A DNA stretch of 64,000 nucleotides, taken from the NCBI RefSeq assembly GCF_000757905.1, contig NZ_JRLH01000012.1, one strand, 5' to 3'. Within the stretch, counting starts at the first letter, position 1; each line of letters opens with the position of its first letter. Shown piece by piece: positions 25,806 through 35,300 of this stretch. Under the pieces are notes generated by a model. It was not told the DNA's origin and ran no database searches. It worked only from the letters and a program-made list of their open reading frames with translations. Made by a program: the position numbers and the translations under genes. Origin of the DNA: Arsenophonus nilaparvatae (lineage in GTDB: Bacteria; Pseudomonadota; Gammaproteobacteria; Enterobacterales; Enterobacteriaceae).

Positions 25806-26423
25806 TACGGGTCTCCTTAGCGCTAAAACGCAATTTCCGACAACCATGAAAGCATGATAAAACGCTTAGAAATTGCATGATATTTCATTTATTAAAAGGC
25901 TTGAATCATGTTTTTAACGAAGTTTTTATCTAATAAAATTTTTTATTAACAATTCATAATCTATTCTGTTCCTTATATATTTTAAATTATACCAACAATA
26001 ACATTAGGTTTTTTATGGGTAACAATCTAGCATGTTTATTTTACATAATTTCTTCTTTTGTGTGGCGATAATCACTAATTAATTCAACTTAATCATATGT
26101 AAGATAAATGTTTGTTTCTTGTCAAATTACATTATCAATTTAATGACCGATGTTTAAATCGTGATCACACTCACTGTTCAAGCTAAATCTCTCCAAACCT
26201 AATGTGTTGTAATTGTAATGGGCATGTGAAGGTCATATACTGCAAATGAGGTCTCCGGATTACCTTGTGGTAGGAGTACCCAGCGTTAATGAGTAACAAC
26301 TTTTGCCAATGTGTTAGGGATTAATTTATAAGCTGAGTTGTGCTTTGTTATCACGATCGCTGTTTGATTTCTGCTCCAGGTCCGGAGGTAGGAAAACAAT
26401 AAAGAGCTGTGTGGGCATAAATT
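25806..26423. promoter_or_regulatory. Divergent gltA / sdhC control region
   Basis: About 620 AT-rich bases holding both promoters. In E. coli this region binds ArcA, FNR and CRP; here a GTGATCACAC segment around 26161-26170 is the closest thing to a CRP half-site. A purine-rich GGAGGTAGG (26383-26391) lies about 33 bases upstream of sdhC. No gene is seen. Confidence 0.5.
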
Positions 26424-26801
26424 GTGAAAAAACAAAGACCTATCAATCTTCAATTGCAGACAATTCATTTTCCGATTACTGCAATAGCTTCGATTTTACA
26501 TCGTGTCTCTGGCGTTATTACCTTTATTGCGGTCGGTATTTTGTTATGGCTGCTGGGATTATCGCTTTCTTCACTGGAAGGTTTTCAATATGCTACTGAA
26601 ATTATGGGTAGCTTTTTTATAAAATTCATTATTTGGGGTGTCTTGACTGCACTAATATATCATATTTGTGGCGGTATTCGTCATATGTTAATGGATTTTG
26701 GTTTTATCGATGAGAGTTTGTCTGTGGGACGTATTTCAGCGATAGTTGCGTTTATTATCACCGCTATTTTGTCGATCTTAGCGGGGGTTTTTGTATGGTA
26801 G
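26424..26801 (+). CDS. sdhC: Succinate dehydrogenase cytochrome b556 subunit
   Basis: Membrane anchor of complex II, 125 residues with three helices. I use the GTG at 26424 because an in-frame stop lies just upstream; this is four residues shorter at the N-terminus than E. coli SdhC. With that offset the quinone-site Ser23 and Arg27 (IASILHR) and the haem-ligand His80 (IYHICGGIRH) fall on E. coli Ser27, Arg31 and His84. It overlaps sdhD by 7 bp. First gene of sdhCDAB-sucABCD. Confidence 0.96.
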   Translation: MKKQRPINLQLQTIHFPITAIASILHRVSGVITFIAVGILLWLLGLSLSSLEGFQYATEIMGSFFIKFIIWGVLTALIYHICGGIRHMLMDFGFIDESLSVGRISAIVAFIITAILSILAGVFVW

Positions 26802-27139
26802 TTAATGCATCAACATTAGGCCGCACTGGCACACAAGATTGGCTACTACTTCGTGCGTCTGCCATTATTATTGCCCTTTATACGTTTTATATTGTTAGTT
26901 TTATAGTCACAACTGATTTAAATTATACTGTTTGGCGGACTTTTTTTGCTTTTCCAATAACAAAAATTTTTACTATTTTAACGCTCATTTCCATATTAGT
27001 ACATGCCTGGATAGGTTTATGGCAAGTATTAACCGATTATGTTAAGTCAATCGCCTTGCGATTATCATTACAACTATTTTTTATTGTTATATTAATGACT
27101 TATTTAATTTATGGAACAATAGTAGTGTGGGGAGCGTAA
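26795..27139 (+). CDS. sdhD: Succinate dehydrogenase membrane anchor subunit D
   Basis: Second haem-binding anchor of complex II, 114 residues (E. coli 115), with three predicted helices. His70 and Tyr82 in HAWIGLWQVLTDYVK correspond to the E. coli haem ligand His71 and quinone-site Tyr83. It overlaps sdhC by 7 bp, and the sdhA ATG follows its stop directly, showing tight translational coupling. Passes electrons from SdhB to ubiquinone in the inner membrane. Confidence 0.96.
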   Translation: MVVNASTLGRTGTQDWLLLRASAIIIALYTFYIVSFIVTTDLNYTVWRTFFAFPITKIFTILTLISILVHAWIGLWQVLTDYVKSIALRLSLQLFFIVILMTYLIYGTIVVWGA

Positions 27140-28906
27140 ATGAAATTACCAGTAAGAGAGTTTGATGCCGTTGTTATTGGTGCTGGTGGCGCTGGGATGC
27201 GAGCTGCGTTGCAAATTTCTCAGTTAGGTTTGTCATGTGCATTAATTTCTAAAGTTTTCCCGACACGTTCACACACCGTATCTGCTCAGGGCGGGATCAC
27301 CGTTGCGTTAGGTAATACGCATGAAGATGATTGGCAATGGCATATGTATGATACTGTCAAGGGCTCTGATTATATAGGTGATCAAAATGCCATCGAATAC
27401 ATGTGCAAAACCGGACCTGAGGCCATACTAGAACTTGAGCATATGGGGTTACCATTTTCACGTTTAGACGACGGTCGTATTTATCAACGTCCATTTGGTG
27501 GCCAGTCAAAAAATTTTGGTGGTGAGCAAGCCGCTCGAACCGCGGCGGCGGCAGATAGAACTGGCCATGCCCTTTTGCATACTCTTTATCAACAGAATTT
27601 AAAAAACCATACCACGATTTTCTCCGAATGGTATTCACTTGACTTAGTTAAAAATCAGAATGGTGACATAGTCGGTTGTACCGCATTATGCATGGAATCC
27701 GGTGAGGTCGTTTACTTTAAAGCTAAAGCTACTATTCTTGCGACAGGTGGAGCGGGAAGAATTTATCAATCAACAACTAATGCCCATATTAATACCGGTG
27801 ACGGTGTTGGTATGGCTGTCAGGGCAGGTGTGCCATTGCAGGATATGGAAATGTGGCAATTTCATCCAACTGGAATTGCTGGTGCGGGTGTATTAGTGAC
27901 AGAGGGATGTCGGGGAGAGGGCGGCTATTTACTTAATAAAGATGGCGAGCGCTTTATGGAGCGTTATGCGCCTAATGCAAAAGATTTGGCTGGTCGCGAT
28001 GTTGTTGCTCGCTCAATTATGATAGAGATCCGTGAAGGAAGGGGATGTGATGGCCCCTGGGGACCACACGTTAAATTAAAACTGGATCATTTAGGTAAAG
28101 AAGTGCTGGAATCACGATTACCCGGTATTCTCGAATTATCCAGGACTTTTGCTCATGTTGATCCGGTTAAAGAACCGATTCCTGTTATCCCTACTTGTCA
28201 TTATATGATGGGTGGGATCCCAACTAAAGTAACCGGACAGGCATTGATGATTAATGAAAAAGGTGAAGATGTTGTGATCCCGGGATTATTTGCTGTTGGT
28301 GAAATAGCTTGTGTTTCCGTTCATGGAGCAAACCGTTTGGGCGGAAATTCATTGCTTGATTTGGTGGTATTCGGGCGTTCTGCCGGTTTACATCTGAAAG
28401 AATCTTTACTGGAACAAGGCTCAATGAGTGATGCTAGCGAATCTGATATTGATGCGGCCTTAATGCGTTTAAATCGCTGGGATAATACACAAAGCGGTGA
28501 AGATCCGGTAGAAATTCGCAAAGCATTACAAGCCTGTATGCAACATAATTTTTCCGTTTTTCGTGAAGGCGATGCGATGGCTAAGGGCTTAGAAGAATTA
28601 AAGGTAATTCGTGAACGTTTGAAAAATGCCCGTTTGGATGATACTTCACGCGAATTTAATACCCAACGCATTGAATGTCTAGAGCTGGATAATTTGGTAG
28701 AAACAGCGTTTGCAACGGCAGAAGCGGCAAATTTTCGTACTGAAAGTCGGGGAGCACATAGTCGTTTTGACCACCCTGATCGTGATGATACAAATTGGTT
28801 ATGTCATACGCTATATTTACCACAATCTGGAACTATGACTCGCCGAGTAGTCAATATGCAACCTGAGTTACGTGATCCCTTCCCACCTAAAATACGTACT
28901 TATTAA
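27140..28906 (+). CDS. sdhA: Succinate dehydrogenase flavoprotein subunit
   Basis: FAD-containing catalytic subunit that oxidises succinate to fumarate; 588 residues as in E. coli. The Rossmann motif VIGAGGAGMRAAL is at the N-terminus and His45 in RSHTVSAQGG carries the covalent flavin. Substrate-site segments include QFHPTGIAGAGVL, the catalytic-Arg-containing region around DVVARSIMIEI, and HGANRLGGNSLLDLVVFGR. All key residues are present. Works on the cytoplasmic face with SdhB. Confidence 0.98.
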   Translation: MKLPVREFDAVVIGAGGAGMRAALQISQLGLSCALISKVFPTRSHTVSAQGGITVALGNTHEDDWQWHMYDTVKGSDYIGDQNAIEYMCKTGPEAILELEHMGLPFSRLDDGRIYQRPFGGQSKNFGGEQAARTAAAADRTGHALLHTLYQQNLKNHTTIFSEWYSLDLVKNQNGDIVGCTALCMESGEVVYFKAKATILATGGAGRIYQSTTNAHINTGDGVGMAVRAGVPLQDMEMWQFHPTGIAGAGVLVTEGCRGEGGYLLNKDGERFMERYAPNAKDLAGRDVVARSIMIEIREGRGCDGPWGPHVKLKLDHLGKEVLESRLPGILELSRTFAHVDPVKEPIPVIPTCHYMMGGIPTKVTGQALMINEKGEDVVIPGLFAVGEIACVSVHGANRLGGNSLLDLVVFGRSAGLHLKESLLEQGSMSDASESDIDAALMRLNRWDNTQSGEDPVEIRKALQACMQHNFSVFREGDAMAKGLEELKVIRERLKNARLDDTSREFNTQRIECLELDNLVETAFATAEAANFRTESRGAHSRFDHPDRDDTNWLCHTLYLPQSGTMTRRVVNMQPELRDPFPPKIRTY

Positions 28907-28942
28907 TGCGTGGCGTTAATAGTGTTGCGGAGAAAGTAGATT

Positions 28943-29659
28943 ATGAAAATTGAATTTTCCATTTATCGTTACAATCCAGACGTCGATAATATGCCACGTA
29001 TGCAAGGCTACAGTTTGGAGATCGCTAAAGGGCGTGACATGATGTTGCTGGATGCTTTAATTCAACTAAAAGAAAAAGATCCTACTTTAGCATTTCGTCG
29101 TTCTTGTCGTGAAGGCGTTTGTGGTTCTGATGGATTAAATATGAATGGTAAAAATGGCTTGGCCTGCATTACTCCACTGTCAGCTTTGTGTCGTGATAAA
29201 AAAAAGGTTGTTGTGCGCCCATTGCCAGGCTTACCGGTTGTTCGAGATTTAATTGTTGATATGGCTCAATTTTATACTCAATATGAAAAAATTCGGCCTT
29301 ACCTTATCAATGATGGCAAGAATTCACCAGCTCGTGAGTATTTACAGACTCCTGCACAACGAGAAAAATTGGATGGCTTATATGAGTGTATTCTTTGTGC
29401 TTGCTGTTCAACCTCATGTCCATCATTTTGGTGGAATCCGGATAAATTTATTGGTCCTGCCGGTTTATTAGCTGCTTATCGTTTTTTAATCGATAGTCGG
29501 GATACCGAAACCGATAACAGATTAGATAATTTAAATGACGCTTTTAGTGTATTTCGCTGTCATAGCATTATGAATTGTGTCAGTGTTTGTCCAAAAGGTT
29601 TAAATCCAACTAAAGCTATTGGGCACATTAAATCGATGTTATTAAAGCGTAGTGCATAG
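28943..29659 (+). CDS. sdhB: Succinate dehydrogenase iron-sulfur subunit
   Basis: Electron-transfer subunit of complex II, 238 residues. The 2Fe-2S ligands are in RRSCREGVCGSDGLNMNG plus a downstream Cys, while the 4Fe-4S and 3Fe-4S clusters use CILCACCSTSCPSFWW and CHSIMNCVSVCPKGLNP. It completes the sdhCDAB set; 283 bases separate it from sucA, and two hairpins lie in that gap. Confidence 0.98.
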   Translation: MKIEFSIYRYNPDVDNMPRMQGYSLEIAKGRDMMLLDALIQLKEKDPTLAFRRSCREGVCGSDGLNMNGKNGLACITPLSALCRDKKKVVVRPLPGLPVVRDLIVDMAQFYTQYEKIRPYLINDGKNSPAREYLQTPAQREKLDGLYECILCACCSTSCPSFWWNPDKFIGPAGLLAAYRFLIDSRDTETDNRLDNLNDAFSVFRCHSIMNCVSVCPKGLNPTKAIGHIKSMLLKRSA

Positions 29660-29671
29660 CTTTGGCAAAAA

Positions 29672-29697
29672 TTCCCGTAATCGAAATGTTACGGGAA
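29672..29697. repeat. Intergenic inverted repeat after sdhB
   Basis: TTCCCGTAA (29672-29680) pairs perfectly with TTACGGGAA (29689-29697), 12 bases after the sdhB stop. It is followed by A-rich, not T-rich, sequence, so it is more likely an mRNA 3'-end stabiliser than a strong intrinsic terminator on the + strand. Confidence 0.55.
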
Positions 29698-29758
29698 ATA
29701 AAAAATGGAAAACTATTATTTAAAATTGATATTTATTTTATGTGGTAAATTACAGAAG

Positions 29759-29794
29759 GAACCTTTAAAAACCGGTTGCGGTTTTTAAAGGTTC
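29759..29794. repeat. Perfect 15-bp hairpin between sdhB and sucA
   Basis: GAACCTTTAAAAACC (29759-29773) pairs perfectly with GGTTTTTAAAGGTTC (29780-29794) across a 6-base loop. There is no T-run afterwards. Its place, midway between sdhB and sucA, suggests a processing or partial-termination element setting the sdh/suc ratio. Confidence 0.65.
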
Positions 29795-29942
29795 TTATAA
29801 ATAAGGGGAATTTAATTAAGCGCTCCTTTATTAATAATCGTGCATAGAACACGTTCAAAGAATCTTTATTGAAACCGTCTATATAAAAAGCGGTACTGTT
29901 AACTACGACGAAAACTAAAGCCTATAAGCTTAAGGGATCACA

Positions 29943-32771
29943 ATGCACAACGGCGTAATGAAGGACTGGCTAGATTCAAGTTTTCTAGCTGGTGCAAATC
30001 AGTCTTATATCGAACAGCTTTATGAAGACTACTTAATTGACCCTAATTCCGTTAATGCAGACTGGCGAGACTTTTTTAATAAACTACCAGGTGCAAGCTC
30101 CAACGGTGAATACTCCCATTCTCAAACACGTGAATATTTTCGTTCATTGGCGAAAGATTCTACACGTTATCAAACTTCGGTTAGTGATCCGTCTTTGGAT
30201 GCGAAGCAAGTTAAAGTCCTCCAATTAATAAACGCCTTTCGTTTTAGAGGACATCAAAATGCAAATCTTGATCCATTAGAGCTTTGGAAACAAGAAACTG
30301 TACCTGATTTAGATCCTGCATTTCATGATTTAACCGATGCTGATTTTGAAAAAACGTTCAATGTTGGTTCTTTTGCTATTGGCCAGGAAACAATGAAATT
30401 AAGTGAGCTGTATACTGCACTGAAGCGTATTTATTGCGCTTCAATTGGTGCCGAATACATGCATATTACTAATACTGAAGAAAAACGTTGGATCCAACAG
30501 CGCCTAGAACTGGCAACACCGGTTAGTCAACAATTTAGCAAACAAGAAAAGATCCGCTTCTTATCAGAATTAACTTCAGCTGAAGGATTAGAGCGCTATC
30601 TTGGGGCAAAATTTCCTGGCGCAAAACGTTTTTCCCTTGAAGGGGGTGATTCGCTCATTCCCATGTTAAAAGATTTGATCCGTTATGCAGGTCATCAGGA
30701 TACGCGTGAAGTCGTATTGGGGATGGCGCATCGTGGGCGATTAAATGTTTTAGTTAACATTTTAGGTAAGCAACCAAAAGAGCTGTTTGATGAGTTTGCA
30801 GGTAAGCATAAAGATCATTTAGGTACTGGTGATGTTAAATATCATCAGGGCTTTTCTTCTGATTTTAAAACAGAAGGTGCTTTGGTTCATTTAGCCTTGG
30901 CTTTTAATCCATCACATTTAGAAATAGTTAGTCCAGTAGTCATCGGTTCTGTTCGTGCTCGTCGTGATCGTTTAGATGAAGGTCGTAGTAATATGGTACT
31001 GCCCATTACTATCCATGGTGATGCAGCGGTAACAGGCCAGGGAGTTGTTCAGGAAATGCTGAACATGTCTCAGGCTCGTGGTTATGAGGTTGGCGGTACA
31101 GTGCGGATCGTGGTTAATAATCAGATAGGTTTTACCACCTCCAATCCTAAAGATGCACGTTCAACACAATATTGCACTGATATCATGAAAATGGTACAAG
31201 CACCTATTTTTCATGTTAATGCCGATGATCCAGAAGCGGTTGCTTTTGTTACTCGATTGGCATTAGATTTTCGCAATAAATTTAAACGCGATGTGGTCAT
31301 TGATTTAGTTTGCTATCGTCGCCATGGTCATAATGAGGCGGATGAGCCGAGTGCTACCCAACCAATTATGTATCAAAAAATTAAAAAACATGCGACACCG
31401 CGTAAAATTTATGCGGATAAATTGATAGCGGAAAAGACAGTTACTAGCGACGAAGTAACAGAAATGGTTAATCTTTACCGTGATAAGTTAGATCACGGTG
31501 ATTGTGTCGTTGATGAATGGCGTCCAATGGGAACTGACTATTCGGTCTGGAAACCCTATTTAAATCATGAATGGAATGATGCTTACCCTGCTAAAGTTAA
31601 GAAGAAACGACTACAAGACTTAGCTAAACGTTTAAGTACTATTCCGGCAGAGATTGTCATGCAGCCTCGGGTTGAAAAAATTTACAGTGATCGCCTGGCA
31701 ATGGCGAACGGTAAAAAATTGCTCGATTGGGGAGCAGCAGAAACTTTGGCTTATGCAACATTAGTTGATGAAGGGATACAAGTTCGTTTATCAGGTGAAG
31801 ATGCCGGCCGAGGTACTTTTTTTCATCGTCATGCCGTTATTCATAATCAAACTAATGGTTCAGTTTACGTCCCTCTGGCTAATATACGTGAAAATCAAGG
31901 AATATTTGACGTCTGGGATTCCGTTTTGTCTGAAGAAGCGGTACTTGCTTTTGAATATGGTTATGCATCAGCCGAGCCACGGGTTTTGACTATTTGGGAA
32001 GCTCAGTTTGGTGATTTTGCTAATGTGGCGCAAGTAGTTATCGATCAATTTATTAGTTCTGGTGAACAGAAATGGGGGCGATTGTGTGGATTGGTGATGC
32101 TGTTACCCCATGGTTATGAAGGGCAAGGTCCGGAGCACTCTTCAGCCCGTTTAGAGCGTTATTTACAATTATGTGCGGAACAAAATATGCAAGTCTGTGT
32201 TCCGTCTACTCCAGCTCAGGTCTATCATATGCTCCGTCGTCAGATACTTCGTAATATGCGACGTCCATTGATTGTTATGTCACCCAAATCATTACTGCGT
32301 CATCCTCTTGCGGTTTCTAGTTTGGAAGAGTTAGCAAATGGTGAATTCCAGCCGATAATTAATGAAATTGATCCCATAGATGCGAAAAAGGTCAAACGTG
32401 TCGTTTTATGTTCAGGTAAAGTTTATTATGATCTACTTGAACAACGTCGTGAAAACAAACAAAAAAATATCGCTATCGTTCGTATTGAACAATTATATCC
32501 GTTTCCCCATAAAGATTTAGAAACTACGCTCAAGCCTTATGCGCATGTTCGCGATTTTGTCTGGTGTCAAGAGGAACCTCTCAATCAGGGGGCATGGTAC
32601 TGTAGTCAGCATAATATTCGGGAAGCAATTCCAAAAGGTTCATTATTAAGTTATGCGGGACGCCCTGCATCTGCTTCACCAGCCGTAGGCTACGCGTCTG
32701 TTCATCAAGAACAGCAAAAAGCATTGGTTGATGATGCACTAAAAATAAATAAATTAAAGGATAGAAAATGA
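29943..32771 (+). CDS. sucA: 2-oxoglutarate dehydrogenase E1 component
   Basis: Thiamine-diphosphate enzyme that decarboxylates 2-oxoglutarate and passes the succinyl group to SucB; 942 residues (E. coli 933). The N-terminus has the E2/E3-binding type segment DSSFLAGANQSYIEQLYEDY. HRGRLNVLVNILGK, GDAAVTGQGVVQE and the ThDP/Mg motif region with NNQIGFTT are present, as are the later RRHGHNEADEPS and QFGDFANVAQVVIDQF. An AAGGGATC purine stretch precedes the ATG. Its stop overlaps the sucB ATG by 4 bp. Confidence 0.97.
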   Translation: MHNGVMKDWLDSSFLAGANQSYIEQLYEDYLIDPNSVNADWRDFFNKLPGASSNGEYSHSQTREYFRSLAKDSTRYQTSVSDPSLDAKQVKVLQLINAFRFRGHQNANLDPLELWKQETVPDLDPAFHDLTDADFEKTFNVGSFAIGQETMKLSELYTALKRIYCASIGAEYMHITNTEEKRWIQQRLELATPVSQQFSKQEKIRFLSELTSAEGLERYLGAKFPGAKRFSLEGGDSLIPMLKDLIRYAGHQDTREVVLGMAHRGRLNVLVNILGKQPKELFDEFAGKHKDHLGTGDVKYHQGFSSDFKTEGALVHLALAFNPSHLEIVSPVVIGSVRARRDRLDEGRSNMVLPITIHGDAAVTGQGVVQEMLNMSQARGYEVGGTVRIVVNNQIGFTTSNPKDARSTQYCTDIMKMVQAPIFHVNADDPEAVAFVTRLALDFRNKFKRDVVIDLVCYRRHGHNEADEPSATQPIMYQKIKKHATPRKIYADKLIAEKTVTSDEVTEMVNLYRDKLDHGDCVVDEWRPMGTDYSVWKPYLNHEWNDAYPAKVKKKRLQDLAKRLSTIPAEIVMQPRVEKIYSDRLAMANGKKLLDWGAAETLAYATLVDEGIQVRLSGEDAGRGTFFHRHAVIHNQTNGSVYVPLANIRENQGIFDVWDSVLSEEAVLAFEYGYASAEPRVLTIWEAQFGDFANVAQVVIDQFISSGEQKWGRLCGLVMLLPHGYEGQGPEHSSARLERYLQLCAEQNMQVCVPSTPAQVYHMLRRQILRNMRRPLIVMSPKSLLRHPLAVSSLEELANGEFQPIINEIDPIDAKKVKRVVLCSGKVYYDLLEQRRENKQKNIAIVRIEQLYPFPHKDLETTLKPYAHVRDFVWCQEEPLNQGAWYCSQHNIREAIPKGSLLSYAGRPASASPAVGYASVHQEQQKALVDDALKINKLKDRK

Positions 32772-33997
32772 GTAACATAGAAATTCTTGTTCCTGATCTT
32801 CCTGAATCTGTTGCAGATGCTACAGTTGCAACTTGGCACAAGAAACCAGGTGATCGGGTAGAGCGTGATGAAGTGTTAGTGGAAATTGAAACGGATAAAG
32901 TTGTACTTGAAGTACCAGCAGCAGATTCAGGTATTCTGGAATCAATTTTAGAAGAAGAGGGAGCTACTGTTTTATCAAAACAGCTATTGGGTCGCATACA
33001 TCTTAGTGATAGTACCGGGATTCCTGCTGAGGTAAAAGAGACTACTGAGTCAGCGCCAGCGAAACGCCAGACTGCTAGCCTTGAGGAAGAGAGTCATAGT
33101 GCACTAACACCGGCTGTCCGTCGTTTAATTGCAGAACATGATTTAAACCCGAGCAATATAAAAGGTAGCGGCGTAGGCGGGCGTATAACGCGTGATGATG
33201 TTGAGAAATATATTAAAAACCAATCAACAGCAAGCGAAAATAGACCGATTAAGCAACAGAATGACGCATCTACAACGCCATCATCAACTTCTTCTCATCG
33301 AAGTGAAAAACGAGTACCAATGACGCGTTTGCGTAAGCGTATAGCAGAGCGTTTACTGGAGGCAAAAAATAATACTGCCATGTTGACTACCTTTAATGAA
33401 GTTAACATGAAGCCTGTTTTTGATTTGCGTAAACATTATAGTGAAAGCTTTGAAAAGCGGCATGGTGTGCGTTTGGGTTTTATGTCTTTCTATGTGAAAG
33501 CAGTTGTTGAAGCCTTAAAGCGTTATCCTGAAGTGAACGCATCGATTGATGGTTCAGATGTGCTTTATCATAGTTATTTTGATATTAGTATTGCTGTTTC
33601 CACACCTAGAGGTTTAGTTACACCAGTATTACGTGATGCAGATGCGCTTAGCATGGCAGAAATTGAAAAGCGTATTAAAGAGTTGGCAGTTAAGGGGCGT
33701 GACGGCAAATTAACGGTTGAAGAATTGACCGGTGGAAACTTCACTATTACTAACGGTGGTGTTTTTGGCTCTTTAATGTCAACTCCGATCATTAATCCGC
33801 CGCAAAGTGCAATTTTAGGTATGCACGCCATCAAAGATCGGCCAATGGCAGTTGATGGTAAAATCGAAATCTTGCCAATGATGTATTTAGCACTTTCTTA
33901 TGATCACCGTTTAATTGATGGACGAGAGTCTGTTAGCTTCTTGGTGACAATAAAGGATATGTTGGAAGATCCGGCTCGTTTATTGTTAGACGTCTAG
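32768..33997 (+). CDS. sucB: Dihydrolipoamide succinyltransferase E2 component
   Basis: Core of the 2-oxoglutarate dehydrogenase complex, 409 residues (E. coli 405). One lipoyl domain has the lipoylated Lys44 in IETDKVVLEVP. A peripheral-subunit-binding domain (about 110-150; TPAVRRLIAEHDLNPSNIKG) follows after a linker, then the catalytic domain with SYDHRLIDGRES carrying the active-site His and Asp. ATGA overlap with sucA indicates coupling. LpdA, the E3 partner, is not in this window. Confidence 0.97.
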   Translation: MSNIEILVPDLPESVADATVATWHKKPGDRVERDEVLVEIETDKVVLEVPAADSGILESILEEEGATVLSKQLLGRIHLSDSTGIPAEVKETTESAPAKRQTASLEEESHSALTPAVRRLIAEHDLNPSNIKGSGVGGRITRDDVEKYIKNQSTASENRPIKQQNDASTTPSSTSSHRSEKRVPMTRLRKRIAERLLEAKNNTAMLTTFNEVNMKPVFDLRKHYSESFEKRHGVRLGFMSFYVKAVVEALKRYPEVNASIDGSDVLYHSYFDISIAVSTPRGLVTPVLRDADALSMAEIEKRIKELAVKGRDGKLTVEELTGGNFTITNGGVFGSLMSTPIINPPQSAILGMHAIKDRPMAVDGKIEILPMMYLALSYDHRLIDGRESVSFLVTIKDMLEDPARLLLDV

Positions 33998-34130
33998 ATA
34001 ACCAATTTAGAGTGAAGTTATTTACTCAGTCTGGAGCAAAGCTTGGTTAATTTTTTATTGACCAATGTTTAAATAAAAATATATAGAGAATTGTTAACTC
34101 TCTGTCAGGCTAAATTATGGATAGTGCATC

Positions 34131-35297
34131 ATGAACTTACACGAATATCAGGCAAAACAACTGCTTGCGCATTATGGTTTGTCAGTACCGACAGGTTATG
34201 CTTGTGAAACAGCAAAAGAGGCAGAAGAAGCAACAACAAAATTGGGTAATAGTCCTTGGGTTGTAAAGTGCCAGGTACATGCTGGTGGTCGAGGCAAAGC
34301 GGGTGGCGTAAAAGTTGTTAATAATCGCGACGAAATCCGGTTATTTGCTGAAAAGTGGTTAGGAAAACGCTTAGTGACTTACCAAACCGATTCCCATGGA
34401 CAGCCCGTTAATCAAATTTTGGTAGAAGAAGCAACGGATATTGATAAAGAGCTTTATTTAGGTGCGGTGATAGATCGCGCCTCTCGTCGAATTGTCTTTA
34501 TGGCATCGACTGAAGGTGGGGTCGAAATTGAAAAAGTTGCAGCAGAGACACCAGAACTTATTCATAAGGCTATTATTGATCCATTAACCGGCCCTATGCC
34601 TTATCAAGGACGCGAGCTTGCTTTTAAGCTAGGTTTGAGCGGCAAACAAGTCCAGCAGTTTACCCAAATATTTATCGGATTAGCGACAATTTTTCTCGAG
34701 CGTGATCTGGCTTTAATCGAGATTAATCCTCTCGTGATAACTAAGCAAGGGGATTTAATCTGTCTGGATGGCAAGCTTAGTGTGGATAGTAATGCACTAT
34801 ACCGCCAAGTAGAATTAAAGGAGATGCGTGATATTTCTCAGGAAGATCCCCGTGAAGCCCATGCGTCGGAGTGGGAATTAAACTATGTTGCTTTAGATGG
34901 CAATATTGGTTGTATGGTTAATGGTGCCGGTTTAGCTATGGGAACCATGGACATTGTGAAGTTACATGGCGGTGCTCCAGCTAATTTTCTTGATGTGGGT
35001 GGTGGGGCAACTAAAGAACGTGTAGCAGAAGCATTTAAAATTATCTTATCTGATGAAAATGTTAAAGCTGTTTTGGTCAATATTTTTGGTGGTATTGTTC
35101 GCTGCGATTTGATTGCTGATGGTATTATTGGAGCAGTTAAAGAAATTGGGGTAACAGTCCCGGTCATTGTTCGTCTTGAAGGCAATAATGCTTAGCTTGG
35201 TGCGCAAAAGTTAGCGGATAGTGGCCTAAAAATTACTGCTGCAACCAGCTTGACCGATGCGGCAGAAAAAGCAGTAGCAGCAGCGGAGGCGAAATAA
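34131..35297 (+). pseudogene. sucC: Succinyl-CoA ligase beta subunit with in-frame TAG near the end
   Basis: ADP-forming succinyl-CoA synthetase beta subunit, responsible for ATP grasp and, with SucD, substrate-level phosphorylation. The ATP-grasp domain begins MNLHEYQAKQLLAHYGL; GGRGKAGGVK and the CoA-binding-domain segment FGGIVRCDLIADGI are present. The frame ends at a TAG (35193-35195) after RLEGNNA. Downstream codons remain in frame and read LGAQKLADSGLKITAATS to a TAA at 35295-35297, closely matching the E. coli C-terminus. The TAG replaces the glutamate of E. coli LEGNNAELGA; with it counted the protein would have exactly 388 residues. The 354-residue product may be impaired, read through, or the TAG may be a sequence error. 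The ribosome-binding site is weak. Confidence 0.85.
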
Positions 35298-35300
35298 GTA

